Shown here piece after piece: positions 44,039-52,037 of a stretch of DNA of 64,000 nucleotides. Below the pieces are notes generated by a model. The model was not told the DNA's origin. It saw nothing but the letters and a program-made list of their open reading frames with translations, and made no database searches. Source of the stretch: Desulfoluna limicola (GTDB taxonomy: Bacteria; Desulfobacterota; Desulfobacteria; Desulfobacterales; Desulfolunaceae); the NCBI RefSeq assembly GCF_021654575.1, contig NZ_AP024488.1:2294001-2358000 (forward strand). The letters run 5' to 3'. The translations under genes were made by a program, and so were the position numbers. Position 1 is the first letter of the stretch; every line of letters starts with the position of its first letter.

Positions 44039-44587
44039 CTATCGCGCCTGTTTTTGGTCTGAGCTCTCGGCCTTGATCTGCCGCAGAATCTCTTCGGCCA
44101 CCTCTTCGGGCGACATGCCGTCCGTCTCAATCGTCAAATGGGCGGCCACCCGGTAAAAAGGTTCCCTCTCCTCCAAAACCGCAGCGATTTCGTCCTCCAC
44201 GCTGGCCCCGGTCAAAGAGGGCCTCTGTGTCGCCGTCGCGGCATCGGCCGTCATGCGCCTGGCAAGGGTATGCACCCTGGCCTTCAGCCAGACCACGTAA
44301 CCGGTCTCTCGCATGAGGCTTCGGTTCTCCGGGTTCAAAATAATCCCGCCCCCCGTGGACACCACCTGCCTTTCCCCTCCGGCCACCTGCATTAAGGCAA
44401 ACCGCTCCAGCTTCCGGAACCCATCCCAGCCTTCACGCGTAACGATCTCATCAATACTGGCGCCGGCGTATCCGATGATAAAGCCGTCGGTATCAATGAA
44501 ATACTTGTGGGCCCGTTCGGCAAGGATCTTTCCCACGGTGCTCTTTCCCGTGCATCGATAGCCTGTAAGGTAGATGTTGTTGGACAT
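44039..44587 (-). CDS. aroK: shikimate kinase
   Basis: A 182-residue P-loop kinase. Walker A is LTGYRCTGKSTVGKILAE, the shikimate-binding Asp lies in FIDTDGFI, and the second substrate motif is VSTGGGIIL. The lid contains TQRPSLTG. It phosphorylates shikimate at the 3-hydroxyl. The ATG at 44587 is preceded by GAGG 9 nt upstream. It sits between aroA and aroC in the aromatic cluster. Confidence 0.92.
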   Translation of the reverse strand: MSNNIYLTGYRCTGKSTVGKILAERAHKYFIDTDGFIIGYAGASIDEIVTREGWDGFRKLERFALMQVAGGERQVVSTGGGIILNPENRSLMRETGYVVWLKARVHTLARRMTADAATATQRPSLTGASVEDEIAAVLEEREPFYRVAAHLTIETDGMSPEEVAEEILRQIKAESSDQKQAR

Positions 44588-44629
44588 AGGGCTTGCCTCG
44601 CTGTTTCTGGGTTGTCCGCAGGCGTTCAA

Positions 44630-44812
44630 TGATGCCACCGGCGGCCCTGCAGGGAGCCAAACGTTTGCCAATTTTCATGGGCTGGGTTTGACAAACAGGT
44701 TCAGATTGCTTTCTGAGAAAATCTCCGAGAATGCTCTCGGCCCGAGGAACGAGGGGCGAGAGCATTCGCAACGTGGGATGCAGGGGATCATCCCCTGACC
44801 GCCGGAGGCGCT
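44630..44812 (+). repeat. composite hairpin repeat
   Basis: Left arm with a GC hairpin and CAAACGTTTGCCAATTTTC / GGGTTTGACAAACAGG. The stem GAATGCTCTCG (44730-44740) pairs with CGAGAGCATTC (44758-44768) around CCCGAGGAACGAGGGG. Next CAGGGGATCATCCCCTG and CCGCCGGAGGC. It ends 14 bp before the aroA stop. Confidence 0.9.
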
Positions 44813-44825
44813 TTTTTCATGGCCT

Positions 44826-46085
44826 TTATTGCAATGTATCAAACACATCCCAGTAATTGGGAAAGGACTTTTTTACGCAACCGGGGTCCAGAATCCGAAC
44901 CCCCGGCGTGGTGAGCCCGGCAATGGAAAAGCTCATGGCCATGCGGTGATCGTCGTAAGTTTCCACCTCGGATCCGGAAAGCGCCCCGCCGGTGATCTCC
45001 AGGCTGCTCTCCCTTGCCACAGCGTCAATGCCCATCTTGCGAAGCTCGGTGGCCACACACCCCAGGCGATCGCACTCCTTCTCCCGCAAATGGGCCACGT
45101 TCTCAATAACGGTGGTTCCCTTGGCGTGGGCTGCCACAACGGCCAAAGTGGGCACCACATCGGGCATCAGGGACATGTCCACGGTCACGGCGGAAAGGTC
45201 CCCTCCGGTGACGGTGGTGCCGTCCTCTTCGTGAAGAACCGTGCATCCCATCTGCTCGAGCACGTTCACAAACCCCACGTCCCCCTGACGGGATTTCCGG
45301 GTCACGTTCATCACCTTGACGCTCTTTCCCGTGACGGCTGCTGCCGCCCAGAAGTAGCTGGCGTTGGAGCCGTCGGGCTCGCAGTGGTAGGCTCCGGGCT
45401 TGTAGCTCTGGTTTGCCGCCACCCGAAACGTCTTGAAATTCTCGTGGGTCACCTCGATACCGAACCGTTCCATGATATCCAGGGTGATCTCAACATACGG
45501 CTTGGAGACCAGCTCACCTGCCACGGTCACCGCAATGCCCTCTTCAGCATAAGGACCGGCCAGCAGAAGCGAGGAGAGAAACTGGCTGCTGATGCGGCAG
45601 TCCAGGGTCACCTTCCCGCCCTTGAGAAGCCCTCCCGTCACCTTTACCGGGGGACAGTTGGTGGGGTTGACGCACTCGGCCGGAACACCGGCCTCACGCA
45701 TGGCCACCAGCAGATCCTCGATTGGCCGTTCGGACATGCGCTGGGTCCCCGTCAGAACGGTCTCCCCCTGCCCCAACGCGGCAATCCCCGTAAGAAGCCG
45801 CATGGATGTCCCGGAGTTGGCCAGGTAGATCGGCTCCGCACAGGCTTTCAACCTGCCGCCGGTGCCCGTCACCACCATGGCCTCACCGTCATCTTCAATC
45901 ACCGCCCCAAAGGCCCGAAGCGCGTCCCGTGTGAGAAGCGTGTCTTCACTCCTTAAAAGCCCTGTGATTCGGCTCTCCCCGTCGGCCAACGCCGCGGCAA
46001 TGAGCAATCTGTGGGAGTAACTCTTGGACCCCGGAAGGGTCACTGTCTGCATATCTCTGCCCATGCCGGGCGTAATCTCTCTCAT
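44826..46085 (-). CDS. aroA: 3-phosphoshikimate 1-carboxyvinyltransferase (EPSP synthase)
   Basis: A 419-residue enzyme that joins PEP to shikimate-3-phosphate. Signatures: LPGSKSYSHRLLIAAALADG, LANSGTSMRLLTGI, DCRISSQFLSSLLLAGPYA and DDHRMAMSFSIAG. The start at 46085 follows GGAG; longer versions translate a repeat. Having LANSGTSMR rather than LGNAGTAMR in the PEP-site motif suggests a class II-like enzyme. It is in line with aroE upstream and aroK downstream. Confidence 0.93.
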   Translation of the reverse strand: MREITPGMGRDMQTVTLPGSKSYSHRLLIAAALADGESRITGLLRSEDTLLTRDALRAFGAVIEDDGEAMVVTGTGGRLKACAEPIYLANSGTSMRLLTGIAALGQGETVLTGTQRMSERPIEDLLVAMREAGVPAECVNPTNCPPVKVTGGLLKGGKVTLDCRISSQFLSSLLLAGPYAEEGIAVTVAGELVSKPYVEITLDIMERFGIEVTHENFKTFRVAANQSYKPGAYHCEPDGSNASYFWAAAAVTGKSVKVMNVTRKSRQGDVGFVNVLEQMGCTVLHEEDGTTVTGGDLSAVTVDMSLMPDVVPTLAVVAAHAKGTTVIENVAHLREKECDRLGCVATELRKMGIDAVARESSLEITGGALSGSEVETYDDHRMAMSFSIAGLTTPGVRILDPGCVKKSFPNYWDVFDTLQ

Positions 46086-46119
46086 GTCTGCATCTCCATG
46101 CATAGTATAATAAAAAAAC

Positions 46120-46230
46120 ATTGCCTCCGGCGGGCAGGGGATAATCCCCTGCACCCCAGGTTGCGAATGCTCCTGACCTTCGTTCCTCAGGTCATCGCAT
46201 TCGCTGACGGGCTTCGCCCGTAAACAGTGA
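46120..46230 (-). repeat. composite hairpin repeat (variant with ACGGGC stem)
   Basis: Minus-strand order: TTTACGGGCGAAGCCCGT, then the stem GCGAATGCGATGACCTGAGG / TTCAGGTCAGGAGCATTCGC with tip GAGGAACGA, then CAGGGGATTATCCCCTG and CCCGCCGGAGGC. The inner stem differs from other copies but still pairs. Confidence 0.85.
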
Positions 46231-46320
46231 CTCAAATGACGCAACCGATACCATTGTAGTCACGAAACCGTATTCACAGCCTCCATGGCTTGTATCAACT
46301 TATGAAAAATCGCCAGCAAT

Positions 46321-46430
46321 GGTGGCGGGCGCAGCCCGCGGCGAACGCCCTTGCGGTTTGGCCCGAGGAACGAGGGACAAACCGCAAGGGCAATCAGCTC
46401 TCGAGGTGGCTCACCTCGCCGCCGGAGGCA
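46321..46430 (+). repeat. composite hairpin repeat with 14-bp perfect stem
   Basis: GGCGGGCGCAGCCCGC, then GCCCTTGCGGTTTG (46347-46360) paired perfectly with CAAACCGCAAGGGC (46378-46391) around GCCCGAGGAACGAGGGA, then CGAGGTGgctCACCTCG and CCGCCGGAGGC. It ends 7 bp before the aroE stop. Confidence 0.9.
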
Positions 46431-46436
46431 TGCTTT

Positions 46437-47246
46437 TTACAACGCCTCCAGCACCGTGCGTCGCATGAGGTCCACGGGGGCCTCTAAGCCGGTCCACATT
46501 TCGAACTGGGCGACGGCTTGAAAGACGAACATGGCGGTTCCGTCAACGGTCTCGCATCCTGCAGCCCTGGCGGCGGAAAGCAGCGCCGTCTCCAGGGGGT
46601 TGTAGACGATATCCATCACCAGGGTTCGGGAGGTGAGGCTGTCCAGGGGCACCGGCACGTCGTCGACGTGTGGGGTCATGCCCACGGAGGTGGCATTGAT
46701 CAGGATATCCACGTCCCCGAGGTCCAGGCCTGTCAAAGGACAAAAGGAGGCCCCCAGGTCTTTGGCCAGGGATTCGCCTTTGTCCGCGCTGCGGTTGGCG
46801 ATGAGAAGGGTTCCCCCTTTCTGCCTGATACCGTACCCGATGGCCCGGGCGGCCCCTCCGGCGCCTATCATGACCACCTTTCTCCCGGCTATCTCGCCCT
46901 TCTGTTCCAGGGCCCGCATGGCCCCGTCCACGTCGGAGTTAAACCCGATGAGTTTCCCGGACCGATTCACGATGGTGTTCACCGCCCCGATGGCCCGGGC
47001 GGTCTCGTCCACCTCATCGAGGTGGGCCATCACATCGGTCTTGTGGGGAATGGTAACGCTGGCGCCCCCCATATGAAGGTGTCGCACGGCATCAACGGCC
47101 CCTTTGGCGTCCTTGAGCCCGAAGGCAAGGTAGACGGCGTTAAGGCCGGTGGCCCCAAAGGCGGCATTGTGCAGGGCCGGACTCAAGCTGTGGGTCACGG
47201 GATCGCCAAACACGCCGTAAAGTCGGGTTTTCGCATCAATAGCCAT
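46437..47246 (-). CDS. aroE: shikimate dehydrogenase
   Basis: A 269-residue NADP-dependent enzyme. The substrate site is GDPVTHSLSPALHNAAF, the catalytic Lys lies in VTIPHKTDVM and the Asp in NSDVDGAM. The dinucleotide loop is GAGGAARAIGYGI, followed by NRS (NADP preference). It reduces dehydroshikimate. I prefer the ATG at 47246 because the GGAGG near the pheA stop is 10 nt before it; a GTG at 47255, overlapping that stop, is nearly on top of the site. No 3-dehydroquinate dehydratase domain is fused to it. Confidence 0.92.
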   Translation of the reverse strand: MAIDAKTRLYGVFGDPVTHSLSPALHNAAFGATGLNAVYLAFGLKDAKGAVDAVRHLHMGGASVTIPHKTDVMAHLDEVDETARAIGAVNTIVNRSGKLIGFNSDVDGAMRALEQKGEIAGRKVVMIGAGGAARAIGYGIRQKGGTLLIANRSADKGESLAKDLGASFCPLTGLDLGDVDILINATSVGMTPHVDDVPVPLDSLTSRTLVMDIVYNPLETALLSAARAAGCETVDGTAMFVFQAVAQFEMWTGLEAPVDLMRRTVLEAL

Positions 47247-47251
47247 ATGCG

Positions 47252-48394
47252 TCACACCTCCGGAGAGCTTTCGTCGGCATTGCGATACCCTCCCCGCCGG
47301 CCTTTGGCATACGAGCCAAGTACCTTCAGGTAAAGGCAGAGCTCTTTCATGGTGGCCAGCACCCTTTTCACACGGGCGTCATCCTTGTGACCTTCGATAT
47401 CCATGATAAAGAAGTAACTCCAGTTTTCCCGTTTGGTGGGCCGGGACTCCAGCTTTACCATGTTGAGCCCTGCATCGGCCACGGGCTCGAGGGTTGTAAA
47501 CAGGGCGCCCGGAATGTGGGAGGTCACGAACATCACGGAGGTTTTGTCATCACCTGTGGGGGCTTGCTCTTCCTGGCCCAACACCAGAAAACGGGTTTCG
47601 TTGCGGGCCGAATCTTCAATCTTGGACTCCACCACACGCAGGCCATACACCTGGGCCGCCTTGGTGCTGGCTATGGCCGCCGACTTGGGATTCTCCGCAG
47701 CCTTTCGAGCCGCCTGGGCGGTGCTGCTGCACTCTTCCAGCACCACATCGGGCAGGTTGCGCTGGAGCCAGCTTCGGCACTGGGCAAAGGGCTGGGGATG
47801 GGAGTAAACCACCTCCACCGCTTCCAGCTTCCCCCAGACGGAGAGAAGGTCATGACTGATGGTCTGGTAATGCTCTGCGGTGATCTTCACTTCCGACTCA
47901 AACAGGAGGTCCAGGGTGTGGTTCACCGCGCCCTCTATGGAGTTTTCAACCGGTACCACCCCATACTGGCAGCCACCGCGCTCCACCTCGGCGAAGATTT
48001 CGGCAATGTTGCGGTACGGGACAAAGAGCCCCGAGTGGCGAAAATGGTTGAGGGCCGCAATGTTGCTGTGGGTGGCTTCAGGCCCTAAGTACGCAATGGT
48101 CTGGGGCTTTTGAAGCTCCCGGGACGCAGCCATGATGACGCTGAAGATGTACTGAAGCACGGTGTCGTCCACCGGCCCCTGGTTCAGGCGGCAAATGCGA
48201 TCCATGATGAGGGACTCACGGGACCGATCAAGGACTTTGCTGTCGTACCGGCGCTTGAGATCCCCCACAGCGGCGCTCACGCCAAGCCGCTCGTTGATCA
48301 GGGAGACAATTTTCGTGTCGATGCCATCGATCTTGTCCCTCAGTCCTGCCAGCTCTTTTTCAAACGCTTCCGCATCGGGTTGTGGCTTTTCCAT
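47252..48394 (-). CDS. pheA: chorismate mutase / prephenate dehydratase
   Basis: A 380-residue bifunctional protein. The AroQ-type chorismate mutase (residues 10-95) has LRDKIDGIDTKIVSLINERL. The prephenate dehydratase domain has YLGPEATHSNIAAL, VPVENSIEGAVNHTLDLL and NETRFLVLG with the catalytic Thr. The C-terminal ACT domain has the Phe-binding motifs GALFTTLEP and ESRPTKRENWSYFF. Phenylalanine feedback is therefore expected. It starts 2 nt after the aroB' stop with GGAG upstream. Confidence 0.94.
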   Translation of the reverse strand: MEKPQPDAEAFEKELAGLRDKIDGIDTKIVSLINERLGVSAAVGDLKRRYDSKVLDRSRESLIMDRICRLNQGPVDDTVLQYIFSVIMAASRELQKPQTIAYLGPEATHSNIAALNHFRHSGLFVPYRNIAEIFAEVERGGCQYGVVPVENSIEGAVNHTLDLLFESEVKITAEHYQTISHDLLSVWGKLEAVEVVYSHPQPFAQCRSWLQRNLPDVVLEECSSTAQAARKAAENPKSAAIASTKAAQVYGLRVVESKIEDSARNETRFLVLGQEEQAPTGDDKTSVMFVTSHIPGALFTTLEPVADAGLNMVKLESRPTKRENWSYFFIMDIEGHKDDARVKRVLATMKELCLYLKVLGSYAKGRRGGYRNADESSPEV

Positions 48395-48396
48395 GG

Positions 48397-49389
48397 TTAC
48401 TTCTCCGTAATGGTTTCGTCCACCTTGTGGCCGAAGTGGCGTCCGCCCTCTTCATGGTACGCCATGACGCGATCCCCGGCTGAGAGGGACACAACGGAAA
48501 GGGGCTCTCCCTCAGGAGAGGTGAGACGAATGGTCTCGGCATTCTGGACGATGGTTGCCACGCCCTTGTCGCCGATACGGGCTTTGATAAGGAGCATGGG
48601 ACGTTTCTCAATCTTGATGCGCCCCACGATGGCACTTGAGACCTTGCCTTCATGGCTGATGATCTCCACCTCGTCTCCGGCCTTGATTTCGCTCAAGTAC
48701 CGGGTACGTCCGCCCGGAACACGGGTGTAGGCATGAACGGCGCCGGCATTGACCCTGAAAGGGCGCGGCGCCACGTAGGGGTTGGAGACGGTCTCTGCGT
48801 GGACCAGGAAAAGTGCGCTGCTGGAATTGCCCACCAGCATCCCCTGCCCTGTGTCCATGTTCTGGCAGGTATCCACACAGACGCGGTCCCCCATGCCGAT
48901 GTTCGTCACCTCAAGAATTTCCGCTTCCACCAGGGGCAGGGTCTCCGTGCCACCTTTGAGCAGCTCCAGGGTTTTTTTGAGCTCCATCTCATCGCGGGTG
49001 TCGAGCATCACCTGTTTCACCCCTTTTTCCAGGATCCCGAAGGCCAGCTGTGCCTCATCAAAGCTTCGCACGAGCGCCGCCACATCGGCCCCTTTGGCGA
49101 TGAGGTTCTCCAAAGGGATGATGGTCCAGTCCGTGCATTCAAGGATCACCAGCTTCTGAGCGGCGAGGCGACAGATCGCCTCCTCGTCGTCACCGCTGGT
49201 GATGGTAAAGATCTCCACATCGTTTCCGGGTACCAGATCGCCGTCGGCACAGATGGTGGTAACGCGCCCCAATTCCTTTACTTTTTCCGAACAGCCGTCG
49301 GGAACCATGATTCCATCGGCTCCCGATTCCAGGGCTGTGAGTACCAGTTCCTTGTCCCAGGGGTCAGCTTTCACCCATATTTTTCGCAT
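48397..49389 (-). CDS. aroB': 3-dehydroquinate synthase II (archaeal type)
   Basis: A 330-residue member of the DHQS-II family, unrelated to bacterial AroB. It contains LESGADGIMVP, IIPLENLIA, DTCQNMDTGQGMLVGNSSSALFLVH and NAGAVHAYTRVPGGRTRYLSE. The enzyme deaminates and cyclises 2-amino-3,7-dideoxy-heptulosonate to 3-dehydroquinate in the pathway known from methanogens and also found in Desulfovibrio. The ATG at 49389 follows AAGGAC at 9 nt. It pairs with the aldolase gene upstream. The symbol follows archaeal usage. Confidence 0.92.
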   Translation of the reverse strand: MRKIWVKADPWDKELVLTALESGADGIMVPDGCSEKVKELGRVTTICADGDLVPGNDVEIFTITSGDDEEAICRLAAQKLVILECTDWTIIPLENLIAKGADVAALVRSFDEAQLAFGILEKGVKQVMLDTRDEMELKKTLELLKGGTETLPLVEAEILEVTNIGMGDRVCVDTCQNMDTGQGMLVGNSSSALFLVHAETVSNPYVAPRPFRVNAGAVHAYTRVPGGRTRYLSEIKAGDEVEIISHEGKVSSAIVGRIKIEKRPMLLIKARIGDKGVATIVQNAETIRLTSPEGEPLSVVSLSAGDRVMAYHEEGGRHFGHKVDETITEK

Positions 49390-49543
49390 GATCAAATTGT
49401 CCTTCGTTGATGCGTTCGTAAAAAGTCGCCGACAAAAACGCTCCGCAACAGTGTTGTTTTTTTTATGTGGTCGTAGGTATCAATCAACAAACCGGCATGG
49501 TGTGTATCTACATTACCATCTAATTTACATAAGATATAACGGT

Positions 49544-50350
49544 TTACGCAACGCTTGCCAAATGATCCAGGGCTTCCGCCACGGATTTGTTCTGGTGGAT
49601 AATCATGTGCATCGCCTTCACAAGGTTTTCAGGGTCGCGATGCTGAAAGACGTTGCGACCGATGGAAATGCCTGCGCCACCGGCATCAATGGACCCCTTC
49701 ACCATCTCAAGGATTTCGTGATCAGAGTCCATGGTTTCTCCCCCTGCGATGACCACCGGCACGTTGCACCCTTCGGTGACCTCCCGGAAACTCTCCGGGC
49801 TGCCTGTGTAGTTCACCTTGACGATATCCGCACCGAGCTCACCGCCCACGCGGGCCGCGTGTTTGACGAAGTTCACATCGTAGCTGTTTTTGATTTTCTC
49901 GCCGCGGGCGTAGCACATGGCAAGAAGCGGCAGGCCCCAGGTACGGCAATCGGCACTGACGCGGCCAAAATCGTGGAGCATGTCCTTTTCGTCGGCATCC
50001 CCGAGGTTGAAGTGAATGGAGACGGCATCGGCACCCAGCTTGATGGCTTCTTCAACTGTGCAGACCAGGGTTTTGGCGTTGGGAAAGGGGGAGAGACAGG
50101 TGGAGGCGGAGAGATGGATAATGAGCCCGATATCGGGTCCGGAGCCCCGCAGCCCTTCAGCCACAAGACCCTTGTGCTCGACGATGGCGTTGGCGCCACC
50201 GTTGGCCACCTTCTGAATGGTGGTTTTCATGTCAATGACCCCTTTGATGGGGCCGACGGTGGTCCCGTGGTCCATGGGAACGACGATGGTACGGCCGGTG
50301 GTTCTGTTGAAAATCCGTTCAAAACGAATCATCTTGCCGATGCTGCTCAT
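49544..50350 (-). CDS. aroA': 2-amino-3,7-dideoxy-D-threo-hept-6-ulosonate synthase (archaeal type)
   Basis: A 268-residue class I aldolase of the DhnA family. Features include [35 protein letters not shown], the Schiff-base Lys in [22 protein letters not shown] and [13 protein letters not shown]. It condenses a 6-deoxy-5-ketofructose phosphate with aspartate semialdehyde and so replaces DAHP synthase as the entry step. It is the first structural gene after the aromatic attenuator and has a strong GGAGGAG site. Assignment as a simple fructose-bisphosphate aldolase is unlikely given the adjacent DHQS-II gene. Confidence 0.92.
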   Translation of the reverse strand: MSSIGKMIRFERIFNRTTGRTIVVPMDHGTTVGPIKGVIDMKTTIQKVANGGANAIVEHKGLVAEGLRGSGPDIGLIIHLSASTCLSPFPNAKTLVCTVEEAIKLGADAVSIHFNLGDADEKDMLHDFGRVSADCRTWGLPLLAMCYARGEKIKNSYDVNFVKHAARVGGELGADIVKVNYTGSPESFREVTEGCNVPVVIAGGETMDSDHEILEMVKGSIDAGGAGISIGRNVFQHRDPENLVKAMHMIIHQNKSVAEALDHLASVA

Positions 50351-50406
50351 GGTATTCTCCTCCAGGGGAGGGCCTCTCTCTTGAGGCGCCCCAAGGTTTC
50401 AAGCAT

Positions 50407-50438
50407 AAAAAAAGCCGTGAAAGGTATCTTCCACGGCT
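50407..50438 (-). terminator. attenuator terminator before aroA'
   Basis: On the minus strand AGCCGTG and CACGGCT enclose 13 nt and are followed by TTTTTT. It lies 57 nt before the aroA' start, inside the leader, so it acts as an attenuator. Confidence 0.85.
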
Positions 50439-50560
50439 GGCTGCTTCTTTTCCTGTACTGGAGTGCCGTGGGACCTTTGTTGCTGGTCTACCCACGGCTG
50501 TTTTACGCTTAAGTGTGTGTGTGTGTTAGCGCATGCCTGGGTACACCGATGTGATACCAG
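50431..50560 (-). promoter_or_regulatory. nested antiterminator structures of the aro leader
   Basis: Six segments can pair in two exclusive sets. A = CTGGTA (50555-50560), B = TACCCAG (50537-50543), C = GCCGTGGGTA (50489-50498), D = CCCACGGC (50465-50472), E = CAGCCGTGG (50431-50439), and F = CACGGCT of the terminator. A:B, C:D and E:F give termination; B:C (TACCCA with TGGGTA) and D:E (CCACGGC with GCCGTGG) give read-through. A ribosome stalled on the aromatic codons covers A, because the TGG codon lies within it. The scheme matches the his operon model. Confidence 0.8.
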
Positions 50561-50598
50561 TAATAAAAATAATAAAATGCGCTAAAAAATCGAATCAT
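50509..50598 (-). CDS. aromatic-amino-acid leader peptide
   Basis: A 29-codon peptide gene whose residues 4-16 read FFSAFYYFYYWYH: four Phe, five Tyr and one Trp in 13 positions. The ATG at 50598 has a weak AGAG site, and the TAA is at 50509-50511, just before the attenuator stems. Such a codon run is the mark of a ribosome-stalling leader that senses charged tRNA-Phe, tRNA-Tyr and tRNA-Trp. It stands between a consensus promoter and the archaeal-type shikimate operon. I know of no other role for such a peptide. Confidence 0.85.
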   Translation of the reverse strand: MIRFFSAFYYFYYWYHIGVPRHALTHTHT

Positions 50599-50684
50599 TT
50601 TCTCTGCTCTTTGCCTGTATGACGATTAACACGTAAGAAAGATGCTCACCACCTTCCTTCACCCTTTCGTAAAAACTTTCGTGA

Positions 50685-50713
50685 AAATTAATCTATGGAA
50701 ATGAGGTTGTCAA
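50685..50713 (-). promoter_or_regulatory. sigma-70 promoter of the aro operon
   Basis: TTGACA (50708-50713) and TAATTT (50685-50690) are spaced by 17 nt on the minus strand. The transcript would start near 50678, 80 nt before the leader peptide. A direct repeat of ACGAAAG (two copies, 5 nt apart) follows the -10 element. Confidence 0.6.
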
Positions 50714-50860
50714 GATGTTATTTACCGGAGAAGCAGCCAAATGGGGGTATCCAGAGGCACCAGACCGTTACTATAGACAGTAACAACGCATGTCTCAGCC
50801 GATTCCGCATCGCCGGATTCGCCCCCGTTTTTTTTAGTAAAAAAGGAAGATAAGACCCAC

Positions 50861-51604
50861 ATGAGACGCTTTTTCATCAAAAAAGAGGACATCACAGAAA
50901 ACCGCGGAACCATTACAGGGGACGAAGCCCGTCACATGATCCAGGTACTTCGCCTTAAACCCGGCGGCAAGGTGATTCTGCTGGATGGCCAGGGAACCGA
51001 GTACGATGCCGTCATTGAGGCTACCCTGGAAAAAAGCGTTTCCGTCACCCTCACCGGATCCCGTAAAGAAGCCCTCTCCTCGGCCCCCTCCATCACCCTC
51101 TGCCAGGCCTTTCTTAAAGAGAAGAAGATGGACGACCTGGTGCGGCACCTCACCGAGCTGGGCATGGCGTCCTTCCAGGCCTTCTTCTCCAGCCGCGTCG
51201 TGGCACGCCCAAAGGGAGACAAGCTGCTGAAAAGAGAGGCCCGGTGGGAGAAAATCGCCGCCGAAGCGGTGAAGCAATGCGGCCGCACAACCGCACCGGC
51301 CATCTGCGCCACCACAGATTTCAGAGAGCTTTTAAAAAGCCTCCCTTCCGGGGACCACACATTGAAGCTCTTCTTCTGGGAGGAGGCTCAGGTCTCCTTC
51401 AAAGAGATCGAAGAACTGAAAGCCACAGGCCTTACCGATATCGTTCTGATGATCGGCCCCGAGGGGGGATTCACCCGGGAAGAAGCGGAACTGGCCAAAG
51501 AAGCCGGATTTCTTGTTGCCGGCCTTGGAACACGTATCCTCAGAGCGGAAACGGCTCCCCTGGCGGCTCTCTCCATCGTTCAATTCATGTTCGGGGACAT
51601 GTAG
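50861..51604 (+). CDS. rsmE: 16S rRNA m3U1498 methyltransferase
   Basis: A 247-residue SPOUT methyltransferase. The N-terminal PUA-like domain has MRRFFIKKE and DEARHMIQVLRLKPGG. The C-terminal knot has VLMIGPEGGFTREEAELAKE and LGTRILRAETAPLAAL, the SAM-binding signatures. It methylates U1498 of 16S rRNA. The ATG follows AAGGAAG. It is divergent from the aro operon and followed by a rearranged composite repeat. Confidence 0.93.
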   Translation: MRRFFIKKEDITENRGTITGDEARHMIQVLRLKPGGKVILLDGQGTEYDAVIEATLEKSVSVTLTGSRKEALSSAPSITLCQAFLKEKKMDDLVRHLTELGMASFQAFFSSRVVARPKGDKLLKREARWEKIAAEAVKQCGRTTAPAICATTDFRELLKSLPSGDHTLKLFFWEEAQVSFKEIEELKATGLTDIVLMIGPEGGFTREEAELAKEAGFLVAGLGTRILRAETAPLAALSIVQFMFGDM

Positions 51605-51624
51605 CGCAGTAAATATACAGCGTG

Positions 51625-51716
51625 TGCCTCCGGCGGCCCTTTGACAAACAGGTTTGGTAAACGTGGGCTGGGTTCCTCAACCTGCGTTCAAGGTGGCACA
51701 CCTTGCCGCAGGAGGC
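51625..51716 (+). repeat. internally deleted composite repeat
   Basis: GTGCCTCCGGCGGCCC joins directly to TTTGACAAACAGG, so the second half of the GC hairpin and the first AAAC stem are deleted. The right end has CAAGGTGgcaCACCTTG and CCGCAGGAGGC. Confidence 0.75.
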
Positions 51717-52037
51717 ACAATCAGCGTGGCCACGGCCAAATATGAAAAACGGGCAGATAAGACGCACCGGGTGTTGCGGCCCAAAGTACCTCGTACCTGC
51801 GCCAGGGCCTAGTTACAGCTGAATCTTTCTTGACAATCAGGCAATCGCTCCTATCTTGTACGGGAGTTCACTTCCTGCGGAACATCTCGTACCCAGGACG
51901 CATCAATTCTTATCCGGCCCACCCCCTCGGGGTGGATGCACGGCACAAGGGTTGGATACATATGGATGCCCCGGGAACAATGTGCCCCGACAGGGCCAAC
52001 GCCCGGGCCATCACAAGTCTTCCAAAAAGGAGACCCC
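51717..52037. other. upstream region of slyD
   Basis: About 320 bp without a convincing gene. An imperfect TTGACA (51830-51835) with no good -10 element is the only promoter hint. Confidence 0.3.
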
